64,000 nucleotides of DNA from Oligosphaera ethanolica (GTDB lineage: Bacteria; Verrucomicrobiota; Lentisphaeria; Oligosphaerales; Oligosphaeraceae), in contig NZ_JAUSVL010000001.1 in the NCBI RefSeq assembly GCF_030814695.1, forward strand, positions 3,880,227 through 3,944,226, read 5' to 3'. Under the pieces are notes generated by a model that had not been told where the DNA came from, did not search any database, and worked only from the letters and a program-made list of their open reading frames with translations. The position numbers were made by a program, and so were the translations under genes. Below are positions 16,956-25,398 of this stretch, piece after piece. Positions within the stretch are counted from its first letter, which is position 1. Every line of letters begins with the position of its first letter.

Positions 16956-17082
16956 GAGGTTGCGGGGGCGAGGTTGCGGGGGAGAGGTTGCGGGGGAGAG
17001 GTTGCGGGGGAGAGGTTGCGGGGGAGAGGTTGCGGGGGAGAGGTTGCGGGGGAGAGGTTGCGGGGGAGAGGTTGCGGGGGAG
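16956..17082. repeat. 14-bp tandem array, 9 units, upstream of tlyA
   Basis: Nine units of GAGGTTGCGGGGGA run with a strict 14-bp period, about 20 bp before the tlyA start. The strands are strongly purine/pyrimidine asymmetric. Confidence 0.95.
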
Positions 17083-17186
17083 ATTCGGGGTGGGGGCTTA
17101 GCGTGATGCGTTATGCGCAGGGAAGCAGAAAATTGGGCAAGCGTGATCTATTTCGTTTTCATTTGCGATTGCGATGTCGGGGGCGA

Positions 17187-17888
17187 TCAGTGTGTTGTGT
17201 CGATAGTGTGGTTTTGTTGCAGGTGTTGTTCGAGGGTGCGGATGGCGGTGGGGATGTCAGCGGGGGTATCGGCGATGGCGTCGGGAGCGGCCTGGGCGAT
17301 TTCGTCGCCGGTGCCGTAGCCGTAGGAAACGGCGACGCAGGGCATGCCGTTGTCGTGGGCGGCTGCGATGTCGTAGCGGCGGTCGCCGACGAAGACGGCG
17401 GTGGCGGGTGCGATGCCTTCGCGGCGGAGGACTTCGGCGGTGAGGAGGGCCTTGTCGGTGAAGGCGCCATTGAGCTCGCTGCCGTAGAGTGATTGGAAGA
17501 AGGTGCGCAGGGCGAAGTGGGAGATGATGCGTTCGGCGAAGACGATGGGTTTGGCCGTGACCAGGTAGAGCCGACGGCCATCGCGTTGAAGGGCGGCGAG
17601 GGCTTCGGGGATGCCGGCGTAGAGCTCATTTTCGAAGAGGCCGATATCGGCGAAGCGTTCGCGGTAGAAGGCGACGGCCTGTTCCGCGTCGTCGTCGCCG
17701 GCCTGTTCGCCGAGGAGGGTGCGGAAGCTTTCGCGGAGTGCCGGGCCGATGCACCAGTGGAGCTCGTGGCGTTCGGGGATGTGCTGCTGGCCCATTTTGC
17801 GCAGGGCGTATTGGATGCAGCTGCAGATGCCCAGTTGTGGGTCAGAGAGCGTGCCGTCCAAATCGAAAAAGACGTGATTGAGTATCAT
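17187..17888 (-). CDS. HAD-superfamily phosphatase, phosphoglycolate phosphatase-like
   Basis: This is a HAD subfamily IA hydrolase. Motif I is FFDLDGTLSD with nucleophile D9 and acid D11. A four-helix cap follows (about 15-90). Motif II is the T of LVTAKP near 111, motif III the K of FTDKALL near 144, and motif IV is FVGDRRYDIAAA near 170. The 233-residue length fits phosphoglycolate phosphatase and related Gph/PgmB enzymes. Substrate cannot be decided from sequence. It sits 16 bases after the FAD oxidoreductase gene on the same strand. Confidence 0.85.
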   Translation of the reverse strand: MILNHVFFDLDGTLSDPQLGICSCIQYALRKMGQQHIPERHELHWCIGPALRESFRTLLGEQAGDDDAEQAVAFYRERFADIGLFENELYAGIPEALAALQRDGRRLYLVTAKPIVFAERIISHFALRTFFQSLYGSELNGAFTDKALLTAEVLRREGIAPATAVFVGDRRYDIAAAHDNGMPCVAVSYGYGTGDEIAQAAPDAIADTPADIPTAIRTLEQHLQQNHTIDTTH

Positions 17889-17904
17889 GAGGCGGGGACT
17901 TTCT

Positions 17905-19230
17905 TCAGACGTTGAAATTGGGCAGGAAGGCGCCGTCGCGTTTGAGTTGCTGCTGGAGGGTGCGCGCGGGCAGCGCCCGTGGCGTGCAGTCCTGGGCGAT
18001 GCTCATGGCGGCGGCGGTGCCGGCGGCCATGCCGGTGATCCAGCAGCCGGGGATGACGCGCAGAGATGCCATGACGGCGCGGTCGGTGCTGACGCAGCGG
18101 CCGGCGCAGAGGACGTTTTCGACCTGTTGCGGGCAGAGGACGCGGTAGGGTATGCCGTAGCTTTCACCGCGGCGGTAATGCTGGCCGATGTACTGTTTTT
18201 TGTGCTCGGCCAAGGACGCATCGCCGCCGGGCTCGGCGGGATGGATGTCGATGCCGAAGTTGTAGCGGCCGATTTCGTCTGGGAAGGTGGCGCGTTTCTG
18301 GTAATCGTCGGCGTTGAGGACGTAGTCGCCGGTAATGCGGCGGCTTTCGCGCACGCCCATGACGGCGCCGGTGGCGGCGATTTCGGCGTTGGCGAAACCG
18401 CGGATAGAGGTGCGGAAGAAGCGTTCGTACTCGGCGCAGACCCGACGGTTTTCGATGAGCTTGGCGGTCATGGACAGCTCGTCGAGGGGATTAATGCCGA
18501 AGCAGTGGCTGAGGTTGCCGGTGACGACATTGTCGGAAGTCTTGGTCATGCCGGTGAGGTGGTAGTCGTCCTGGGAGAGCATGCCGTCGGCGACGGCCTT
18601 TCTGAGCAGCGCGAGCATATTATCGTCGTTATGGCTGAAGGCGCCGCCGAGGCGGAATTCGTGCCAGTCGACGCCGGCCCAGAGACTGCAGAGCGTGCCG
18701 GGCATCATGCGGCCCTGTGCGTCACCGATTTCGTATGGTGCGCCGGCCATGACGGCCAGATCGCCGTCGCCGCTGGCGTCCACATAGCGCTGGGCTTTGA
18801 CGGCGAAGGTGCCGCTTTTGGCGTTGAAAATCGCCAGGTCGATGTGCTTGTCGCGCATGATGACGTCGATAAGTTTGGTGGTATAGCTGATGACGACGCC
18901 GGCTTCGAGGAGCATGTCTTCGTAGAGGCGTTTGAGGCGTTCGGCGTAGATGGCGCCGCCGCGCATGGCGCCGGTGGCTTGTGCGCGGTCGATGATTTCC
19001 TTGCCGATGCCGCCGCAGAGGACGTTGTCGCCGTCAGTCCAGGGCATGAGCACGGGCACGAGTGCGGCGGTGCTCATGCCGCCGGGCATGGCCAGGGACT
19101 CGAAGAGCATGACGGACTGGCCCTGCCTGGCGGCGGCGATAGCGGCGGCGATGCCGGCCGGGCCGGCGCCGACCACGCAGACATCGCAGCGGTGCTTGAT
19201 GGCGAGTTCTTTCTGGTAGATGACGGCCAT
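17905..19230 (-). CDS. FAD-dependent oxidoreductase
   Basis: The N-terminus holds a dinucleotide-binding fold: CDVCVVGAGPAGIAAAIAAA (residues 15-34), then MLFESLAMPGGMS. The next part (ALVPVLMPWTD, LCGGIGKEI) and a C-terminal LCAGRCVSTDRAVMASLRV block match the FAD_oxidored family, common in Lentisphaerota and Planctomycetota, often in carbohydrate gene clusters. AAGGAG lies about 8 bases upstream of the ATG at 19230. The substrate is unknown. It follows the Hsp70-like gene by 14 bases. Confidence 0.85.
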   Translation of the reverse strand: MAVIYQKELAIKHRCDVCVVGAGPAGIAAAIAAARQGQSVMLFESLAMPGGMSTAALVPVLMPWTDGDNVLCGGIGKEIIDRAQATGAMRGGAIYAERLKRLYEDMLLEAGVVISYTTKLIDVIMRDKHIDLAIFNAKSGTFAVKAQRYVDASGDGDLAVMAGAPYEIGDAQGRMMPGTLCSLWAGVDWHEFRLGGAFSHNDDNMLALLRKAVADGMLSQDDYHLTGMTKTSDNVVTGNLSHCFGINPLDELSMTAKLIENRRVCAEYERFFRTSIRGFANAEIAATGAVMGVRESRRITGDYVLNADDYQKRATFPDEIGRYNFGIDIHPAEPGGDASLAEHKKQYIGQHYRRGESYGIPYRVLCPQQVENVLCAGRCVSTDRAVMASLRVIPGCWITGMAAGTAAAMSIAQDCTPRALPARTLQQQLKRDGAFLPNFNV

Positions 19231-19244
19231 GGCGGGTTGCTCCT

Positions 19245-22037
19245 TCAGGATTGGGTGCTGCTTGTATCGTCGGTGCCGGGGTTGTTGATGACCAGTCCCA
19301 GCGGCAATTCATCGCCCATGAGTTCGGTTTGGAATGCGCGTGACGGTTCGTGCTGCGCCTGGATGTCATTGAGCATGGCGAGCCATTCGGCGGGTGCCTG
19401 GTGCTTGTCGAGGAATGCTGTGGCTTGTTTGCGGGCGGCGGCGCCAAGGTCGATGCCGCGGATGCCGGTGAGGCGGCAGCTGTTGGCGATGGCGAAGAGC
19501 GCGGGGCGGCAGCCGTTGTCACGATGGGCGCGGCTAAGCAATTCTGGTAGCAGCGGCTCCCATTTGCCGGCTGGGACGACGGCGTTCTGCGGGCCGTGGA
19601 AGGGCCGGCGTGCCGCCAGGCGGGCGATGATCCAGAAGAAGGGCTCGGGCCAGCGGCCGCTGTTTTGCAGGAGGACCTGCAGCAGCCGCAGCTTGCTTTG
19701 GGCGCTGAGGTGCTCAAGGGCCGCCAGACAGCGCCATTGCTCCAAGCCGGCCGGCTGGCCTTTGTGCACGGCATTCTTTTCGTCTTTGCTGACGACGGCG
19801 CGGGTGATCGCGCCGGCGATCTGGTCCTGCTGGCCACTGCGCAAGCCCGGCGCGATGCGCCGCCAGCAGATCCACCAGTCGGCTTGTATCTGCGCATTTT
19901 TGGCGGCGGCGGGGCCTTGGAGCCACAGCTTCCAGCATTCGCGGAGGCGCCAGTCGTCGCCAGCGACGCCGAAGCCTGGGCGGAGACAGAAGCCGAGGAG
20001 GTTCAGCCAGCGCGCCTCGTGCTGGGCGGTTGTGGTGCGCCAGGCGTGGTTGCGGAGCAGCTCGTCGGCGATGCGTCGGCAGAGTGCGGCGTTCCAATCA
20101 GCGCGGGGGATGTCGAGGGCATTTTCCATGGCTTTGGTGACGGCGCTGAGCGCGGTGGGGGCGCCGGCGAAGCCGCGCTGGAGTTCCTGCATGGCGGCGG
20201 CGATGCGTTCTTCGGCGACGGTGACGCCGCGCGGTGCAGCCGTGGCGTCGTCGGGCGTGCTGTTGCCGCGCAGATCGAAAGCGAGGGGGAAGCGGTGGCT
20301 GCTATCGACGGCTTCGCACCAGAGATCGAGCGTACCGAGTTCATTGAGGCAGGCTGACAGGACCACCGAGAGGAGGGTGTGTTCGCTGCCCTTGCCGTAT
20401 TTCATCACGGCTTGGAGTGGTGGCAGGGCGCTGATTTCGGCAAAGTCGTCGACGCGGTCGCCGAGTTGGTCGTGGAGGCGGGTGGCGCTGGCGAAGAGCG
20501 GGAAGGACACGGGCTGGTTCGCGCGCAGCTGGAACACGGGCTCGGGGAGGCGGCGGACCTGGCCTTCGTCAGTATCGCGGGGCATGACGCAGATGAGCTG
20601 TGGGTGGCCCTGCTGTTCGACCTGCAGGTAGTAGGCGCGGGCGATGCCGCCTTTGACACGGATGCCCTGGCCGCGGCGGACCATGCCGTAGTAGGCAGCG
20701 CCCTGTGACACCGCGAGGCTGAAGTCGGTGCCGGCGAGCTCGGGTACGGTGTCGCGTCCCTGCCAGCCGCCGACAATGGCGCGGACGCGTTCGCGGACGG
20801 CGCTGGGAATCATGACGCCGCCGTTGAAGAGGATATGCGTGGGGCGGGCCACCTGACCGGCTTCTTCGCCGGCGTGCTTGAGGAAGTGCAGCAGGTGCCG
20901 GGTGACGGCGGCGTCTGCCGCGTAGGGCAGGCCCAGTTCCTGGATGCCCTGGCGCCGTTCCGGCGGCGGGCTGTCTACCGGCAGCGCTGGGAAGAAGCCG
21001 TCGCTGACGAGTTTGCGGACGTCCTCACGGGCGAAACGGTGTGTTTTCATGCCGGCGAGGACGGCGCTGCCTGGCGCTGCCAGTTGCACGACGATGCTGT
21101 CGGGCGCGTCGTCGGCGAGGAGTTTTTCTTTGGCGCGGCGGCATTCCTGGCAGAGCATGGACCACTGGCGTTGGGGCAGGCGGGTCTTCCAGGCGCTTTC
21201 GGCCTGGCGGGCGAGGGCCATGTCCATATTATCGCCGCCGAGTAGCAGGTGGTCGCCGACGGCGTGGCGGCGGATGACGGCGTCTTTTTCGATGCGCACG
21301 AGGGTGAAGTCGGTGGTGCCGCCGCCGACGTCCATGACGAGCACGGCGTCGCCGGCGGCGAGGTTTTTCTGCCATGACTGCTGGTGGCTGTCGAGCCAGG
21401 CGTAGAAGGCGGCGAGGGGTTCTTCGATGAGAGTGATGTGCTTCATGCCGGCTTCTTTGGCGGCGCGGAGGGTAAGTTCGCGGGCGCTTTCATCGAAAGA
21501 CGCCGGGACAGTGACGATGATCTGCTGGTCGGCGATGAGGCAGGGATTGCCGTCGCGGTCGCGGTTTTTGCCGTGCTGATGATCCCAGGCTCGACAGATG
21601 TGCTGGAGGTAGGCGGCGGATGCCTGGACGGGCGAGCGCATTTGCGGGCCGAGTTCGCCGCCCCAGGGGAGAATGGGCTTGAGGCGGTCGACGCCGGCGT
21701 GGGCCAGCCAGGACTTGGCGGAAAAGACCAGCCGTTCGGGCACCAGTGCGCCTTGGTCGCGGGCAAAACGTCCGACGGCGTGGGGCGGATTTTTTGCCCA
21801 TGGCAGATCGAGGGCCTTTGGCGGTAGTTCGCTTTCGCCCGGCAGGTAGCAGAAGGATGGCAGCAGAGCTTCGGGCGACCACTCGCCGGCGGCCGTGAGC
21901 TGGACGACGGGAAAGGGCGTGATGTGGGGTTGCTCGGCTTCGCTGTCGACAAAATGAACGGAGCAGTTGGTGGTGCCGAGGTCGATACCAATGATGTAGC
22001 GGCTGAGAAAATCCGTGGCGGCGGCGCTGTTGCTCAT
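19245..22037 (-). CDS. Large Hsp70-family protein
   Basis: This is an Hsp70/actin-fold ATPase. Phosphate 1 motif IIGIDLGTTNCS lies at residues 15-26, VLVMDVGGGTTDFTLV near 235, and LFNGGVMIPSAVRERV near 400. At 930 residues it is far longer than DnaK (about 640), and the C-terminal 400 residues lack the canonical substrate-binding domain. This matches the large Hsp70-like proteins that carry a DUF3731-type C-terminus. Neither grpE nor dnaJ is adjacent, so it is not the housekeeping DnaK locus. Client and role are unknown. Confidence 0.85.
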   Translation of the reverse strand: MSNSAAATDFLSRYIIGIDLGTTNCSVHFVDSEAEQPHITPFPVVQLTAAGEWSPEALLPSFCYLPGESELPPKALDLPWAKNPPHAVGRFARDQGALVPERLVFSAKSWLAHAGVDRLKPILPWGGELGPQMRSPVQASAAYLQHICRAWDHQHGKNRDRDGNPCLIADQQIIVTVPASFDESARELTLRAAKEAGMKHITLIEEPLAAFYAWLDSHQQSWQKNLAAGDAVLVMDVGGGTTDFTLVRIEKDAVIRRHAVGDHLLLGGDNMDMALARQAESAWKTRLPQRQWSMLCQECRRAKEKLLADDAPDSIVVQLAAPGSAVLAGMKTHRFAREDVRKLVSDGFFPALPVDSPPPERRQGIQELGLPYAADAAVTRHLLHFLKHAGEEAGQVARPTHILFNGGVMIPSAVRERVRAIVGGWQGRDTVPELAGTDFSLAVSQGAAYYGMVRRGQGIRVKGGIARAYYLQVEQQGHPQLICVMPRDTDEGQVRRLPEPVFQLRANQPVSFPLFASATRLHDQLGDRVDDFAEISALPPLQAVMKYGKGSEHTLLSVVLSACLNELGTLDLWCEAVDSSHRFPLAFDLRGNSTPDDATAAPRGVTVAEERIAAAMQELQRGFAGAPTALSAVTKAMENALDIPRADWNAALCRRIADELLRNHAWRTTTAQHEARWLNLLGFCLRPGFGVAGDDWRLRECWKLWLQGPAAAKNAQIQADWWICWRRIAPGLRSGQQDQIAGAITRAVVSKDEKNAVHKGQPAGLEQWRCLAALEHLSAQSKLRLLQVLLQNSGRWPEPFFWIIARLAARRPFHGPQNAVVPAGKWEPLLPELLSRAHRDNGCRPALFAIANSCRLTGIRGIDLGAAARKQATAFLDKHQAPAEWLAMLNDIQAQHEPSRAFQTELMGDELPLGLVINNPGTDDTSSTQS

Positions 22038-22101
22038 AGTACGGTGGTGAATTCCTGCAAAACGGTGATCAGGTCGGGGCGGAAAGATGCGCTGGGGGCG
22101 C

Positions 22102-23124
22102 TCAATGCGGGCAGTTTGGCGCGGCTGGTGCCATGGGTATGGCGATATTCCAGGTGTTGGCGGCCTTGCGGAAACTGCCGGGGCCGTCGGCGGCAGCGGC
22201 GAAGAACGCCTGCGGTTCGCCGTCGGGGCTGAAGAGCAGCTGAGGGCGTTCCAAGCAACCGAGTTGGGCTTGCGAGCCGTCGTCGTAGCTGACCAGGCGC
22301 GAATAGGCGCGAGGCGAGGGCGCCGGCCGCCAGGAAATGCCGTCGTCGGAGTGAAAGTGGGCGCCAGCGAAGATTTCGCCGCAGATATCGCCGGTGATGT
22401 CCTTGGCGATCATTTCGAAATGCCGGCCGTTATGCCAGACGTATGGGTCTTCGACATTGAAGCCCTGGAGCACGGGCTCGTCCTGCACGCGTTCGTAGGG
22501 TCCTTCGGGGCGCTGGGCGACGGCCAAGCCGATGCGCAGGCCCTGCGGGGTGTTGGAGCGGTAATAGAGGAAGATGCGGCCGTCGGGCAACACGCATGGC
22601 GCGGGGTTGGTGACGATCTGGCTGTCCCAGCGGCCGGGGCGGGGCAGCAGGATGGGCGCGTCGAGGTTTTGCCAGGGGCCATCTGGGCTGTCAGCAATGG
22701 CCAGGCCGATTTTGATGTTCTGGTAGACCTGGTTGCGGCGGCGTTGGTCGCTGATGGCCTCTTCGCGGTTGGGGGCCGGGCCGTCGTAGGTGCTGGCGAT
22801 GTAATAGAGCAGGTAGCGGCCGCCATAGGCGTGCACAGTGGGGTTGTGGGCCATGCGGCCATCCCAGCGCGAGGCGTCGCCGCCGGGAAGAACGCGATCG
22901 ACAAAGCGGTATGGGCCCAGCAGGGTCGGCGAAAAGGCGTGCACGATCTCGGAGAGGAAGATGTAGCCTTCGAACATGCTGTGGGTTTTCGGCCAGCGCG
23001 CGGCGTAGAGGTGATAGCCGCGGCCCGGCTCGGCTAGAGCCGAGCCGCACCAGACCCAATAGCCGTCCTGACGAAAGCCGCTGTTGACAGGCGTTGGGCG
23101 AAAGCGCGATGAAAATGAACTCAT
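22102..23124 (-). CDS. Beta-propeller glycosyl hydrolase, GH43-like
   Basis: I use ATG 23124 (MSSFSSRFRP), with GGAG about 12 bases upstream; ATG 23139 and 23190 are also in frame. The 340-residue protein has repeated blade motifs: DGRMAHNPTVHAYGGRYLLY near 100, WDSQIVTNPAPCVLPDGRIF near 190 and FNVEDPYVWHNGRHFEM near 235. These resemble GH43/GH117-type five-bladed propellers that cleave plant or algal polysaccharides. There is no signal peptide, so a cytoplasmic role on oligosaccharides is likely. Substrate is not decidable here. Confidence 0.75.
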   Translation of the reverse strand: MSSFSSRFRPTPVNSGFRQDGYWVWCGSALAEPGRGYHLYAARWPKTHSMFEGYIFLSEIVHAFSPTLLGPYRFVDRVLPGGDASRWDGRMAHNPTVHAYGGRYLLYYIASTYDGPAPNREEAISDQRRRNQVYQNIKIGLAIADSPDGPWQNLDAPILLPRPGRWDSQIVTNPAPCVLPDGRIFLYYRSNTPQGLRIGLAVAQRPEGPYERVQDEPVLQGFNVEDPYVWHNGRHFEMIAKDITGDICGEIFAGAHFHSDDGISWRPAPSPRAYSRLVSYDDGSQAQLGCLERPQLLFSPDGEPQAFFAAAADGPGSFRKAANTWNIAIPMAPAAPNCPH

Positions 23125-23170
23125 GAGCGGGGGCTCCATGGGGGAAGAATGCGGCTTATGTGCGCAAAGC

Positions 23171-23199
23171 ACAGTGGACACAGTGGACAAAGTGGACAG
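23171..23199. repeat. Short 9-bp array, ACAGTGGAC type
   Basis: Three units of ACAGTGGAC lie between the glycosidase and ribokinase genes. The unit is related to the 17-unit array at 31072-31224. Confidence 0.85.
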
Positions 23200-23265
23200 G
23201 TTTGTGCGGTCTGAGTGTTTGTCTTTTCCCCTGGTCAGAGTTCGGTCGTGGTGTAGCAGCGGGGA

Positions 23266-24153
23266 TTACTTCACCTCGTCGCGGGTGGGAATGGACTGAC
23301 TGGCGCCGGGGCGGCTGACGGTGATAGCTGCGGCCTTGCAAGCGAAGGCCATGGCTTCGGCGGGGGGCGTGCCCCGGCTGATCTCGTGGAGGAAATAGCC
23401 CACGAAGGTATCGCCCGCGGCCGTGGTGTCGACCACGCGGGTGGCGAAAGCGGGCTGGCGAAGCAGGTCGGTCGCTGCCGACCAGAAGAGCGCGCCGTCT
23501 TCGCCGAGCGTGACGCAGATCATGCTATCGGAGAAGAGCTCGGCCAGTTCGCGGATGATGTCTTCCATATCGACCGTGGTCGAGCGCGCTGCCAGCTCGG
23601 CTGCTTCGATTTCATTGACGATGAAGAGATCGACGCAGTCCAGCGGGTAATCGCGCACGGAGTCGGTCATGGGTGCGGGGTTGAAGCAGATGTTCATGCC
23701 GGCGGCTTTGCCGGCCTTCATCAGTTCGGGGGTGAGATTGATTTCATTTTGCAGGGTCAGCCAGTCGCCGGGGTGGGCGTCAGCGAGGACCACGCCGATG
23801 TGGCTGGTGGGTATTTCCTGGTTGGCGCCGCCATAGATGACGATGCTGTTCTGGCCGTCGTCATCGACTTGAATGATGGCATGGCCGCCGTGGCTGTTCG
23901 GTGAGATGATGACGTGGCGGACGTCGACGCCTTGCTTGGCCAGTGACTCTTTCAACCATTCGCTGTCCTGTCCGACCATGCCGGCCTGCCAGACGTGGGC
24001 GCCGGCGCGGGCCAAGGCGACAGACTGGTTTGCACCTTTACCGCCGGGGTTGATCATCAGTGACTTAGCCGCGAGGGTTTCGCCGGGGCGGACAATGCTG
24101 GGGACCTGATAGACATTATCCACATTCAATGAGCCGAAGTTAATGATTTTCAT
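23266..24153 (-). CDS. rbsK: Ribokinase (PfkB family)
   Basis: It phosphorylates D-ribose or a related sugar with ATP. The 295-residue PfkB protein shows GSLNVDNVYQVPSIVRPGET at the start and the signature NPGGKGANQSVALARAGA (residues 32-49). The C-terminal signature DTTAAGDTFVGYF (about 241-253) contains the catalytic Asp. FNPAP and LFIVNEIEA match ribokinase better than fructokinase. It is on the same strand as the neighbouring glycosidase, consistent with sugar catabolism. Confidence 0.85.
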   Translation of the reverse strand: MKIINFGSLNVDNVYQVPSIVRPGETLAAKSLMINPGGKGANQSVALARAGAHVWQAGMVGQDSEWLKESLAKQGVDVRHVIISPNSHGGHAIIQVDDDGQNSIVIYGGANQEIPTSHIGVVLADAHPGDWLTLQNEINLTPELMKAGKAAGMNICFNPAPMTDSVRDYPLDCVDLFIVNEIEAAELAARSTTVDMEDIIRELAELFSDSMICVTLGEDGALFWSAATDLLRQPAFATRVVDTTAAGDTFVGYFLHEISRGTPPAEAMAFACKAAAITVSRPGASQSIPTRDEVK

Positions 24154-24201
24154 GGCGGGGTCCTTCCCTCTGTGTGACTGTGAATATGCTGACGGTTTTT
24201 C

Positions 24202-25347
24202 TTAGAACAGCACGGGCACGGGCAGGTCGATGTTATTGGCGATCATCCAGGTGGCGATGGCCAGGAGCAGGCCGCCGACGAAGACCGAGCCGATCTGGCC
24301 GGCGACATTGGCCGCAATCGTGTGCGGCAGAATTACGTTGCCGGGATCTTCCTCCTGCGCGATTTTTTGGACGACACGCGCGGACATCGGGAATGCCGAT
24401 ATGCCCGCCGCGCCGACCATGGGATTGACTTTGTCCTTCAAGAAGATATTGGCGACTTTGGCGAAAAGCACGCCGCCGGCGGTGTCGAAGACGAAAGCGA
24501 TCAGTCCCATAAGCATGATGAAGAGCGTGTCGCGGGTGAGGAAGCGGTCGGCCACCATGGTCGAGCCGATGGTGATGCCCAGCAGCAACGTGACCAGATT
24601 GGCCAGTTCATTCTGTGCGGATTTGGACAGGCGTTCCAGCACGCCGCATTCGCGGATGAGGTTGCCGAACATCAGCATACCGACCAGCGCGGTGCAGATT
24701 GGTGCGACCAGGCTGGCGATGATAGTGACGATGATCGGGAAGAGAATGCGGGTGCGGCGGGATATCTCGGTGCCGCGGTAGGGCATGCGCATGGTCCGCT
24801 CGGCCTTGGTGGTCATTAGGCGGATCACCGGCGGCTGGATCAGCGGTACCAGCGCCATATAGGAATAGGCTGCGACCGAGATGGGGCCCAGCAGCTGCGG
24901 CGCGAGACGCGCCGACACCACGATGGCCATCGGGCCGTCGGCGGCGCCGATGTTGCCAATGGCCGTGGCCGCGCCGAGGTCAAAGCCCAGCATGCGCGCC
25001 GCGACCATGGTGATGACAATGCCGATCTGCGCGGCAAAGCCGTAGCAGAGCATGAACGGTCGGCTCAGCAGGGGCCCGAAGTCAATCATGGCGCCGACGG
25101 CGACAAAGATCAGCACCGGGAAGAGCTCGTTTTCGATGCCGTTCTTCATGAGGTAAGTCAGCACGCCGTGCTCGCCGACCGCCGATGAGCCGGGGATGTT
25201 CGCCAAGATTGCTCCGAAGCCGATGGGCAGCAGCAGCATGGGTTCGTACTGCTTCTTGATGGCCGCCCAGATTAGGGCCAGGCCAATGGCGAACATGGCA
25301 AGCTTGCCCCAGGTAAGGCCGATGAAACCTTCTAACAACTCTTCCAT
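24202..25347 (-). CDS. Sodium ion-translocating decarboxylase beta subunit
   Basis: The beta subunit of oxaloacetate, methylmalonyl-CoA or glutaconyl-CoA decarboxylases carries Na+ through the inner membrane. The 381-residue protein has 9-11 hydrophobic segments. It carries PIGFGAILANIPGS near 42-55, a D in IDFGPLLSRP near 88-97, GAADGPMAIVVSARLAP near 133, and GSTMVADRFL near 275. These are conserved in OadB/MmdB/GcdB. The alpha and gamma subunits are not next to it, so the partner decarboxylase is elsewhere or missing. Confidence 0.92.
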   Translation of the reverse strand: MEELLEGFIGLTWGKLAMFAIGLALIWAAIKKQYEPMLLLPIGFGAILANIPGSSAVGEHGVLTYLMKNGIENELFPVLIFVAVGAMIDFGPLLSRPFMLCYGFAAQIGIVITMVAARMLGFDLGAATAIGNIGAADGPMAIVVSARLAPQLLGPISVAAYSYMALVPLIQPPVIRLMTTKAERTMRMPYRGTEISRRTRILFPIIVTIIASLVAPICTALVGMLMFGNLIRECGVLERLSKSAQNELANLVTLLLGITIGSTMVADRFLTRDTLFIMLMGLIAFVFDTAGGVLFAKVANIFLKDKVNPMVGAAGISAFPMSARVVQKIAQEEDPGNVILPHTIAANVAGQIGSVFVGGLLLAIATWMIANNIDLPVPVLF

Positions 25348-25398
25348 GACAGCGGATGCTCCGTTTCTTTCTTAATGGGTAATATGCTTGCTATGGTA

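Noticed and set aside
16974-17492. Plus-strand frame through the 14-bp array and the HAD gene
   Set aside because: It is the antisense of the HAD gene plus repeat translation (RGRGCGGEVAGE); the minus strand holds clear domains.
17878-20631. A 917-codon plus-strand open frame
   Set aside because: It lies opposite the FAD oxidoreductase and Hsp70 genes, which have strong motifs; it is a high-GC antisense frame.
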